Positions 1 through 7,091 of a stretch of DNA of 24,050 nucleotides are shown piece after piece. The position numbers and the translations under genes were made by a program. The notes beneath the pieces were generated by a model, which searched no databases, had not been told where the DNA came from, and worked only from the letters and a program-made list of their open reading frames with translations. Every line of letters begins with the position of its first letter. Within the stretch, counting starts at the first letter, position 1. Source of the stretch: Promethearchaeota archaeon (GTDB lineage Archaea > Asgardarchaeota > Lokiarchaeia > Sigynarchaeales > SOKP01); assembly GCA_016839655.1 (NCBI GenBank), contig JAEOTW010000034.1:1-24050 (forward strand). The letters are read 5' to 3'.

Positions 1-70
1 AACTTGTTTTACCGACAGCTGGTTCTCCCACAATAATGATTTTTAAACTTGTCTTCTTGATTTTTTTCAT
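1..70 (-). CDS. Ras/Rab-like small GTPase, N-terminal fragment
   Basis: Reading the minus strand from the ATG at 70-68 gives 23 complete codons before the window edge. The peptide is a short basic start, then a hydrophobic beta strand (LKIIIV), then the P-loop GEPAVGKTS. This matches the G1 motif GxxxxGK(S/T) as found in Rab, Ras and Arf type GTPases, where the strand-loop is typically VGxxxVGKTSL. The G1 glycine is residue 15 and the P-loop lysine is residue 21. Only G1 is visible; switch regions, NKxD and any lipid-modification tail lie outside. Small GTPases are greatly expanded in Asgard archaea. The gene is divergent from the deacetylase gene and separated from it by 116 bp. The family is well supported; the subfamily cannot be assigned. 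Confidence 0.75.
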   Translation of the reverse strand, partial: MKKIKKTSLKIIIVGEPAVGKTS

Positions 71-186
71 ATTTAACTAATTTTATGAAGAAAATTTTAT
101 AAGTATATATGTAAATAATAAAATAATTGAAGTTAAAATTATAGAAATAAATTCAGAATAGAAAAAACAAGGTAAAGATCTACAAT
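71..186. promoter_or_regulatory. Divergent intergenic region with TATA-like elements
   Basis: This 116 bp gap separates the GTPase and deacetylase start codons, so it must carry both promoters unless one gene is read from elsewhere. It contains TTTTATAAG (95-103) followed by an alternating TATATATG (104-111), which read as TATA-like on either strand. Further AT-rich stretches follow at 112-145. No Shine-Dalgarno sequence precedes either start. The base composition is so AT-rich that individual boxes are weak evidence. Confidence 0.3.
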
Positions 187-1278
187 ATGACAACTGGAAT
201 AGTATATGATGATATTTATTTAGATCATAATATTGGAACTCATCCAGAAAGCCACAATAGATTAATTTCAATCATGGATTTTTTAAGAGAAAAAAAACTG
301 CTTGAAGATCCAAGCTTTAAAATCATTAATCCTAGAAAAGCCACCTTGGACCAAATAAGATATGTCCATAGGGACAGAATGATAAAAGAAATACAAGAAA
401 TTTGTGAGTTAAGTGCTAAAACTCGACGTCTTCAATATATCGATATGGATACAATCGCATCACCTAAGACTTATGAAGCATCCTTATATTCTGTAGGTGG
501 TAATTTACAGGCTGCAGATAAAATTTTGAATGGTAAAATAAAAAATGCATTTGCACTAGTAAGACCTCCTGGACACCACTCTAATTCCCATCGATTTTCG
601 GGGTTTTGCATATTTAATAATATTGCTATTACCGCAGAATATCTTTTTAGAGAAAAAGGGATAAAGAAAGTTGTTATTATTGATTGGGATTGTCATCATG
701 GGAATGGGACTCAAGATATTTTTTATCAAGGTTCTAAATCAGACTTCGGTGAATTAGTAATATTTAATTCTCATCAATATGGTTATTTTTATCCTGGAAC
801 GGGGAATTATGATGAAATCGGTACCGGTAAAGGAGCAGGTAAAATTATTAATTATGCAATGCCGGCTGGAGCTGCGGATGATGCTATTCCCATATTTTTT
901 GATGAAATAATCACACCTATATGCGATGAGTTTAAACCAGAGTTTATCCTAATCTCTGCGGGATTTGATACTCATTGGACCGATCAATTAACCAATATGA
1001 ATTGGACTTACCAAGCACCCGCAGATTATTTAAAAAAAATAAAAAAAATAGCACAAAAACATACTAATGATAGGATTCTTATAACTTTGGAAGGAGGATA
1101 TGAATTAGACAAACAAGCTCGCGCAGTTTATAATTGTTTAAAAGTTCTTAATGATGAGGATGAAAGCTTAATACGAGAAGATATAAGATCTTCTGGACAA
1201 AAAATGCTAGATTATTTCAATAACAAATTAATTCCCGCTTTAAAGGATAATTTAAAGCCATATTGGAAATGTTTTTAA
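187..1278 (+). CDS. Histone deacetylase-family (HDAC/AcuC/polyamine deacetylase-like) zinc hydrolase
   Basis: A complete 363-residue arginase/deacetylase-fold enzyme. The family removes acetyl groups from lysine side chains or acetylpolyamines with a catalytic zinc. The full active site is visible: the tandem histidines in RPPGHH (His130, His131), the zinc ligands Asp168 and His170 in DWDCHHGNGTQ, the third ligand Asp261 in SAGFD, and the transition-state tyrosine Tyr305 in LEGGY. The N-terminal motif GTHPESHNRL (17-26) is also typical. The length fits single-domain bacterial and archaeal class II-like HDACs, and no localisation signal or extra domain is seen. The substrate cannot be told from sequence: it could be an acetylated chromatin protein, another acetyl-lysine protein, or a small acetylated amine. 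The ATG at 187 lies just upstream of the conserved N-terminus. It is divergent from a small GTPase, and a 108 bp gap precedes the next gene. Confidence 0.9.
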   Translation: MTTGIVYDDIYLDHNIGTHPESHNRLISIMDFLREKKLLEDPSFKIINPRKATLDQIRYVHRDRMIKEIQEICELSAKTRRLQYIDMDTIASPKTYEASLYSVGGNLQAADKILNGKIKNAFALVRPPGHHSNSHRFSGFCIFNNIAITAEYLFREKGIKKVVIIDWDCHHGNGTQDIFYQGSKSDFGELVIFNSHQYGYFYPGTGNYDEIGTGKGAGKIINYAMPAGAADDAIPIFFDEIITPICDEFKPEFILISAGFDTHWTDQLTNMNWTYQAPADYLKKIKKIAQKHTNDRILITLEGGYELDKQARAVYNCLKVLNDEDESLIREDIRSSGQKMLDYFNNKLIPALKDNLKPYWKCF

Positions 1279-1295
1279 GATGTAACATACAAACA

Positions 1296-1307
1296 CTTTT
1301 ATATTTA
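1296..1307 (+). promoter_or_regulatory. Candidate TATA box for the proline-rich protein gene
   Basis: CTTTTATATTTA lies in the 108 bp gap after the deacetylase gene, about 80 bp before the ATG at 1387. It fits an archaeal TATA box with transcription starting near 1330. The downstream gene also has a good Shine-Dalgarno sequence (AAGGAG, 1375-1380), consistent with a leadered mRNA. Evidence is by pattern only. Confidence 0.35.
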
Positions 1308-1386
1308 CATTTATGCTATAATCATAATTACACGTATAAAATTATAGAAATTATTTTTAATTTATTTAAACAATAAGGAGATTAAA

Positions 1387-2295
1387 ATGTCGTATGAATA
1401 TGAGAGAAATGATGAAGATAAAGAAAAGGAAAAAAAAGAGCCTTCTTTTCCATCCATGCCCCCACCTTCAGTAACACCATTAACACCTCCTCCATCCATG
1501 CCCCCACCTTCAACAACACCACCTATGACACCTCCCCCTACATTACAACCTCCAACTCCTCCTACTTATGAACCCCCCCTACAAGCTCCAGCTCCCCCCA
1601 CATATGAACCAACTCTACAGCCAACCATTTCCACAGGACCTTCACAGGAAGAAATTGATTCTATTTACTCACAACTCCAAGAAAAAGATTCAAGTTTAAG
1701 CCAATTACAATCCCAAGTTAGTGATTTAAGCGGTCAAACATCCCAACTAAGTGCACAACTTCGAGAGAAGGAAAGTCAAGTAAATAGATTGACAAGCCAA
1801 TTACAATCAATACAATCGTCAAATGAGTCTTTTCACCAGCAAGTCCAACAACTAACAGATCAAAATGCTCAATTACAAGCACACATACCTGGATTGGAAC
1901 AACAAGTTCAAGAATTACAACAACATAATTCAATTTTGCAACAACAAATTGGTCCATTACAGGCACAAATAACAAAATTACAAGAAGAAGTTACTTATAA
2001 AGAAAAACGCATTCAAGAACTTAAAGAACCAAAAGCAGTCATGCCTTCTAGTTTAGCTCAAGGGATAACAAACCAAACAACAAGTTATAGTACCTCCCCA
2101 AGCATCTCAGCTACTCCCTCATCAACAGCAAGTCCGGCACCCTCAATGGGCGCTGGAAGAAGGATTTGCCCTAATTGTGGTGCAAGTGGTTTTGCTGTGA
2201 AAGAAGTAGAGGATAGAACTCGGATAATTAGTTATATACCCAAACCTATTTATGCAAAAAAATTAGTCTGTACTAAATGTGGATTTGAATTTTAA
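1387..2295 (+). CDS. Proline-rich, coiled-coil, C-terminal zinc-ribbon protein of unknown function
   Basis: I do not recognise a named family for the 302-residue protein. It has four visible parts. Residues 1-20 are highly charged. Residues 21-85 are proline-rich, with repeated MPPPS and TPPP units and two copies of PPTYEP. Residues 88-214 are Gln-rich heptad-like sequence (repeats such as LQSQ, LTSQLQ, VQQL) that should form a long coiled coil. A Ser/Thr/Pro linker (219-255) leads to a C-terminal zinc ribbon with ligand pairs Cys261/Cys264 and Cys295/Cys298. There is no signal peptide or membrane segment, so it is probably cytosolic. The build suggests an oligomeric scaffold presenting proline motifs at one end and a zinc ribbon at the other. 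AAGGAG at 1375-1380 supports the ATG at 1387. It appears to be a single-gene unit, with gaps of 108 bp before and 251 bp after. Confidence 0.85.
   Translation: MSYEYERNDEDKEKEKKEPSFPSMPPPSVTPLTPPPSMPPPSTTPPMTPPPTLQPPTPPTYEPPLQAPAPPTYEPTLQPTISTGPSQEEIDSIYSQLQEKDSSLSQLQSQVSDLSGQTSQLSAQLREKESQVNRLTSQLQSIQSSNESFHQQVQQLTDQNAQLQAHIPGLEQQVQELQQHNSILQQQIGPLQAQITKLQEEVTYKEKRIQELKEPKAVMPSSLAQGITNQTTSYSTSPSISATPSSTASPAPSMGAGRRICPNCGASGFAVKEVEDRTRIISYIPKPIYAKKLVCTKCGFEF
1450..1512 (+). repeat. 21 bp perfect direct repeat in the proline-rich region
   Basis: The same 21 bases, beginning CCATCCATGCCC and ending ACCTTCA, occur at 1450-1470 and 1492-1512. The period is 42 bp (14 codons). They encode the repeated SMPPPS element of the proline-rich segment. 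A more diverged repeat follows downstream encoding the two PPTYEP copies. The nucleotide identity suggests recent in-frame duplication in this tract. Confidence 0.8.
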
Positions 2296-2303
2296 AAATA
2301 CAG

Positions 2304-2330
2304 CTTTTCTTTTTATCTTAAAAATTTTTT
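2304..2330 (+). terminator. Candidate oligo-T terminator after the zinc-ribbon gene
   Basis: Just after the stop codon at 2295 there are three T runs on the plus strand (2305-2308, 2310-2314, 2325-2330). Archaeal transcription commonly ends at oligo-T tracts without a strong hairpin. The rest of the 2296-2546 gap is AT-rich and holds no gene that I can see. Confidence 0.35.
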
Positions 2331-2473
2331 AGATAATTCTCTTTGAATAGTGTACTTAATATAATTTTCATTACAAGAATTGTTTAGAGGATAATTTTCT
2401 TTTTAAATACATTTAAGTACTACAGAAAAATTATATTTAAAGATCCAAACAATTTAAAATTTCGATTGGAAAA

Positions 2474-2485
2474 TTATATATAAAA
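2474..2485 (+). promoter_or_regulatory. Candidate TATA box/BRE for the MoxR-DUF58 surface operon
   Basis: TTATATATAAAA is preceded by a purine-rich GGAAAA-like stretch (2468-2473) that could serve as a B recognition element. Transcription would start near 2510, about 35 bp before the ATG at 2547. It lies in the largest intergenic gap of the left half and directly before seven co-directional genes. It is the best TATA match seen in the window, but no start-site data support it. Confidence 0.45.
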
Positions 2486-2546
2486 AAATTGTTATTAATA
2501 TTCTAAACTTTTTTTGGTAAAATTAAAGCTTTAATTTTAGGATTTT

Positions 2547-5500
2547 ATGTCAGATTTAAGGGATGAAATATTAGGAGCCGGCATTAATAAAAAAAGGATT
2601 ATAGGAGTTGTATTAGTAGCAATACTTTTAATTGGTATTTTTGCTTTCTCCATGACTTTATTTAGTTTTCTTTTTGGAACCCAAAGACCAAATCCAAGCA
2701 AAGAAAAAGCTGAAACTCCTCCAGAAGATGTTGATCTAGTAGATACACCTTATCCTTTTGATGAGGACTTTTGGCAAGATTTATTGGACCAGGTAGATGA
2801 CCCTGCTTCTCTCCTTGATATGCTTTCAGAAATGCTTGATGGAGATATTGATGATTTAGATTTAGGAAATTTTTCTCAAGGTTTACTTGATCTCTTGTAT
2901 TCTGGAGCCGGAGAAATTGAAATTTTCAGAGTATATGATTATCTATCGTTTTTTAATATGTCAAATGTCTTATGGAAGTATGAATGCTTTGATGAATACA
3001 CTGGTGATGGTTGGACATCAAATGCAGTAAGTAACCTTTACGATTTTTACTCTTACGGTGATTATCTCGCTAATTATTTCCCTGATCCTGAACTCTTAAA
3101 AATTAAAATGCCATTATCCCCTGATATAGGAGCTAACTCAATGGTTGTTCCTACTCTTTTTCCAAGTCCTTTCATGATAGATGGAAGTATTTCGGCACCA
3201 AATTTAGATCCTGCCTCACCTCAGCTATTTAAAGATGAATATAATTCTACTACTTTAGATCTTACATTTTCCTTTGATGATGATGTAAATATGACATATG
3301 ATATGTTTGGATTTTATAATTACTTACCATCAAATGAAGAATTAAACACGACGGCGATGATAGTTACTAACCCTTCACCAGAATATCTAAGCTTACAGAA
3401 TACATTTTTACAATTACCTCCTACTGTCGCAGTATATAAAACAAATAATCCTTATTTCACTAATCATTTTGATATTTTGGATAATACAATAAATGCAAAT
3501 GACCATGCTTTTTGGGCAGCAAATAAAATCAGAAATTATCTTCAGACTCAGTTTTCATTTCCGATGAGCCCTGATGATTATAATCCAACACCAGAAGGAA
3601 GAGACGTTGTAGATTGGTTTTGTGAAACAGAACAGGGATTATGGTCTGATTTTGCTTCGACATTTTGTGCTTTTGCTCGAGCTTTTGGAATTATATGTCG
3701 ATTTGTTGATGGCTTCAATAGTTTAATGATTGAAGAATTTTGGGATAATGATGAGAGTCAATGGGGATTTGCTATTAAGTATAAAAACTTATATAATTGG
3801 GCAGAAATCTATGTCCCAACTGATATTTATGGAAATGGAAAATGGGTGCAATTTGATATTTTTGATAGTTATGGAGGTGGTGGAAGTCCAATAATCGGAG
3901 GTGATTATAATATCACAGTTTCAACTGATCAGACTACATATATCCGACCAGATACAGCAACTATTACTGCTGACGTTAGTTCAAATACAAACCCCGTAGA
4001 TAATCTAACTATAACCTTCAGAGATTATACCACAGGGAGAATATTAGGACAAGACGATACAGATCTAAGTGGATTTGCCTCAATTCAGACAGATTTTAAC
4101 GTTAGTGATATCATTGGGCCTCATTTAATTGAAGCAAGATATGATTTCTTTAATGCAGGTTATAATCTTACAACCTTATTAGGAGACATATCAATTGATT
4201 TGACTGATGTCAACCCTGGAGAACTAAATGTTTCAGATTCTCAACCAGATATTACTAATGTTGCAGGAATAGTATATGATCCGTTAAACGGTAAAGTAGT
4301 TGAGGGACCTGAGATAAATATCCGGTTATTTGACAAAGGAACAAACAATGAAATATCAAATCCATTCACACCTTCAGCAATTAATACTACGTATAATGGT
4401 GATTTCAATGATTTCTTGGATTTAAATTATAATACAGCCGGAAATTATGAAGTAAGAGCCGATCTTAACGGAACTTGGTGGATTGATACCCCTTTAGGTA
4501 CTTACTCATATTCTTTCTTATCTCTCATATTTCAAGTTCCCTATTATTATATAACAAACTCAAGTAACAGACTTGATTTTAATATTACAAAAGCTTTAGA
4601 TGTATGGTTCTATATTGATGGATTACCTTCAAATTATCCAAATTTACCTCCAAATTATGTAAGTGTTTCTAGATATCACAATTTAAATCTTACGGCTCGA
4701 GTTGTTTCGGTAACTATGGGACCAATTTCTAATAAGCGTGTGTTTTTTTATGATTATTCTAGAGGTGATATCCTAATTGGATCAAACATTTCAGATGCAA
4801 ATGGATTTGCCTCAATTAATTATTCTGTTGGAGATTTTAGTGCCGCAGGGCCGAATCTATTATATGCAAGAATCGGTTTACAAGCAAATTATTCTTACTA
4901 TGTCTTAGATGAAGAACCTACAATAAATATTGTTTCTGGGCCAACTCCTCGTGTCATAAACCGTACGGGTGGTGGTGCCACAGATTTTAATATTGTGGGA
5001 GAAATATATGATAGTACCAATAACTCATTACCTATAGGTTTCTCTGAGATTTCTCTTATATTATTAAGAGGTGGAGTGGATTATTCATCCTATTTAATTC
5101 CATATGAGGGTTACCCTTATCAAACGGATGATACAGGTACTTTTGATCTCACTTTTGGTGTTGCTGTAAATACTCCTCCTGGTAATTTTACCTTACGATT
5201 AGATTTTAACAGTACTATCGATCTTTCATCTTTCCCTTATTCTTGGCAATTTAATTTACTAAATTTAAATACTTCTACATATTTTAGTAATGAATTACAA
5301 GTTGATGCTCCAGCAACATTACAATTTAACTTTTGGATAAACGGGACTACATCTGATGATGCTTTCAATCCAGTAATCAATCGATATGATGACCTTAATC
5401 TCACAGCATTGATTCAATATAGTGGCACTCCAATAGATGATGGAGAATGGGTTTATTTCTATGATGTGACTCAAGATAATTTATTAATTGGATCAGCTCA

Positions 5501-7061
5501 AATAAGCTCAGGTCAAGCTCAAGTTACTTATTCAACAGGATTTAGTACAACTGCTGGACCACATTTGATTTATGCTACATGGAATAACAAATATAATTAC
5601 TCATATTTCATTTTAGATGCCCCTATTGATGTTAACCTTGATATTTGCCCACAACCTAGAGAAATTAATCGTAGTGGATCAGATGGAAGAAATTTCATAA
5701 TTCATGGCTATCTTAATGATTCACTTAACGGAAACTCTATCAAATTTGGTGAGATAAATGTTTTTATGTATGATGGACCAATTGATGTTTCATTTTATTT
5801 AAATTTAGAATTGGGATCTTTACAACTTGGAACATCAGGAGAAATAGATCTCCTCTATTCAGTTTCAAGCTCAACTCCTGCTAAAAATTATACTTTACAA
5901 ATAGATTTTAATGGAATATTTTTTTATACAAATCCCAATTATCCTCAATTTTTCGATTTATGGTATATTAGTAATTTTACGGATACAATACCTGGTTTTA
6001 ATGATTTAAGAGTTATTGATCCGGACGATATCGATATATCTTTCCTTATTAATGGGAATCCAACACAAACATTTTATTGGGATGTAAATCCTCCCGTTAG
6101 AGTAAATAGAGGAGATACAATAAACTTCAGTGTATACATCACTCAAAGTGGAGTTCCAGTCACTTCTGGTACAGTTAGGCTCTATGATGTATATAACAAT
6201 CATTTCTTATTAGGCTCTCATTTATACGATGGTTCTGAGATTCCACTTGGTCAATATAATTTTTTAATAGATACATCATTATGGCATGCAGGTCTGTTTC
6301 AGATTAAAGTAAACTGGTCTAGTTTCGCTACTTTTAACACTACATATGTGATAATTAATGAAAGAGTTAATATTTTTAGCAATATCGATCAGAGTTCTAT
6401 TTTAAGAGATATTGATAACTTTATAGTATCAGGTACAGTGAGAGAGAATGGAGAATTCTTAAGAGGTTTGAATTTAAATATAGTTTTATTGGATAGCTCA
6501 TATTCTGATGTTTCCGGTCTATATTTATTGGGTTCTCAAACAATAACCATCAATAACGATGGTTCTTATTCTTTCTTCAATTCAATTGATATTTCTTGCC
6601 CAAAAGGGAATTATTATATAAATATTACTTTTACCGGTGGTATTAATGCTCCAGGTATTTCTATGAGCGATTATATGGTTCATAATAGTAGTTTACAAAT
6701 CTCAATTGATATTACAGCAGGTACATATATTATTGGAAATTATGAGACTAATGTTTTTAAGGATCAATGGTATTACGGTGATGATTGCTATGTATACGGG
6801 AATTTGTATTGGGACAACGGAACTGCTCTGGCATTCATGGAAATTAATGTAACCATTAGAGACGGAGTTGGAGCAATTTTAGCTACTCAAGTAGGTTCTA
6901 CAGATATCAATGGATTTTTCAATCTAACATTTACAGTTAAAAATTGGTTGGAAGATACTGAAGTTTGGGTTAACTTTTATCCAGATGATCCAGACAATTT
7001 TGGTATTCCTGATGGATTGTATATAATTGCAACAGAACAAGAAGTATTTAGACAAGTGTAA
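2547..7061 (+). CDS. Giant membrane-anchored surface protein: degenerate transglutaminase-like domain plus tandem Ig-like repeats
   Basis: 1504 residues. One N-terminal membrane helix (about 18-43) follows a short charged cytosolic end, so the rest should be outside the cell. Then come an acidic linker (58-110), a partly conserved region, and a transglutaminase-like core (about 310-445) recognised by FASTF...ARAFGI.CRFVDGF (369-390), YNWAEIYVP (416-424) and WVQFD (433-437). In the usual Cys-His-Asp triad the Cys position is Trp366 and the His position is Tyr416; only Asp437 remains. The enzyme is therefore probably inactive. Residues about 460-1490 are beta-rich Ig-like domains in a repeat of about 240 residues, with many N-x-S/T sequons (NLT, NYS, NRT, NFT), consistent with N-glycosylation. 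No C-terminal anchor is seen. It is first gene of the presumed operon, 30 bp from the next. The role is inferred as an adhesive or cell-envelope ectodomain. Confidence 0.85.
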   Translation: MSDLRDEILGAGINKKRIIGVVLVAILLIGIFAFSMTLFSFLFGTQRPNPSKEKAETPPEDVDLVDTPYPFDEDFWQDLLDQVDDPASLLDMLSEMLDGDIDDLDLGNFSQGLLDLLYSGAGEIEIFRVYDYLSFFNMSNVLWKYECFDEYTGDGWTSNAVSNLYDFYSYGDYLANYFPDPELLKIKMPLSPDIGANSMVVPTLFPSPFMIDGSISAPNLDPASPQLFKDEYNSTTLDLTFSFDDDVNMTYDMFGFYNYLPSNEELNTTAMIVTNPSPEYLSLQNTFLQLPPTVAVYKTNNPYFTNHFDILDNTINANDHAFWAANKIRNYLQTQFSFPMSPDDYNPTPEGRDVVDWFCETEQGLWSDFASTFCAFARAFGIICRFVDGFNSLMIEEFWDNDESQWGFAIKYKNLYNWAEIYVPTDIYGNGKWVQFDIFDSYGGGGSPIIGGDYNITVSTDQTTYIRPDTATITADVSSNTNPVDNLTITFRDYTTGRILGQDDTDLSGFASIQTDFNVSDIIGPHLIEARYDFFNAGYNLTTLLGDISIDLTDVNPGELNVSDSQPDITNVAGIVYDPLNGKVVEGPEINIRLFDKGTNNEISNPFTPSAINTTYNGDFNDFLDLNYNTAGNYEVRADLNGTWWIDTPLGTYSYSFLSLIFQVPYYYITNSSNRLDFNITKALDVWFYIDGLPSNYPNLPPNYVSVSRYHNLNLTARVVSVTMGPISNKRVFFYDYSRGDILIGSNISDANGFASINYSVGDFSAAGPNLLYARIGLQANYSYYVLDEEPTINIVSGPTPRVINRTGGGATDFNIVGEIYDSTNNSLPIGFSEISLILLRGGVDYSSYLIPYEGYPYQTDDTGTFDLTFGVAVNTPPGNFTLRLDFNSTIDLSSFPYSWQFNLLNLNTSTYFSNELQVDAPATLQFNFWINGTTSDDAFNPVINRYDDLNLTALIQYSGTPIDDGEWVYFYDVTQDNLLIGSAQISSGQAQVTYSTGFSTTAGPHLIYATWNNKYNYSYFILDAPIDVNLDICPQPREINRSGSDGRNFIIHGYLNDSLNGNSIKFGEINVFMYDGPIDVSFYLNLELGSLQLGTSGEIDLLYSVSSSTPAKNYTLQIDFNGIFFYTNPNYPQFFDLWYISNFTDTIPGFNDLRVIDPDDIDISFLINGNPTQTFYWDVNPPVRVNRGDTINFSVYITQSGVPVTSGTVRLYDVYNNHFLLGSHLYDGSEIPLGQYNFLIDTSLWHAGLFQIKVNWSSFATFNTTYVIINERVNIFSNIDQSSILRDIDNFIVSGTVRENGEFLRGLNLNIVLLDSSYSDVSGLYLLGSQTITINNDGSYSFFNSIDISCPKGNYYINITFTGGINAPGISMSDYMVHNSSLQISIDITAGTYIIGNYETNVFKDQWYYGDDCYVYGNLYWDNGTALAFMEINVTIRDGVGAILATQVGSTDINGFFNLTFTVKNWLEDTEVWVNFYPDDPDNFGIPDGLYIIATEQEVFRQV
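3942..6746 (+). repeat. Four tandem ~240-residue protein repeats
   Basis: Within the giant surface protein the same pair of beta domains recurs. The first half is marked at residues 471-477 (ATITADV), 712-718 (LNLTARV), 950-956 (LNLTALI) and 1192-1198 (INFSVYI), a spacing of 238-242. Each is followed by a (F/L)YD...L(I/L)GS motif and, in most copies, a GP/AG...LIYA-like strand. The second half is marked by VINRTGG (803) and EINRSGS (1039), with weaker partners near 565 and 1283. The two middle copies are clearly most alike. The coordinates are approximate and similarity is at protein level only. Confidence 0.75.
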
Positions 7062-7091
7062 TGATGAAAGAAAGGGTGAAAACAAAATAAA

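Noticed and set aside
2350..2455. Imperfect inverted repeats in the gap before the giant surface protein gene, such as GTACTTAA (2351) with TTAAGTAC (2413) and AATTGTTT (2378) with AAACAATT (2447).
   Set aside because: The arms are only about 8 bases, interleave rather than nest, and lie in very AT-rich sequence where such matches are expected by chance.
3663..3671. Cys374 of the surface protein as the transglutaminase nucleophile.
   Set aside because: It falls five residues after the F-A pair, where the family has a hydrophobic helix position, not three before it where the nucleophile belongs.
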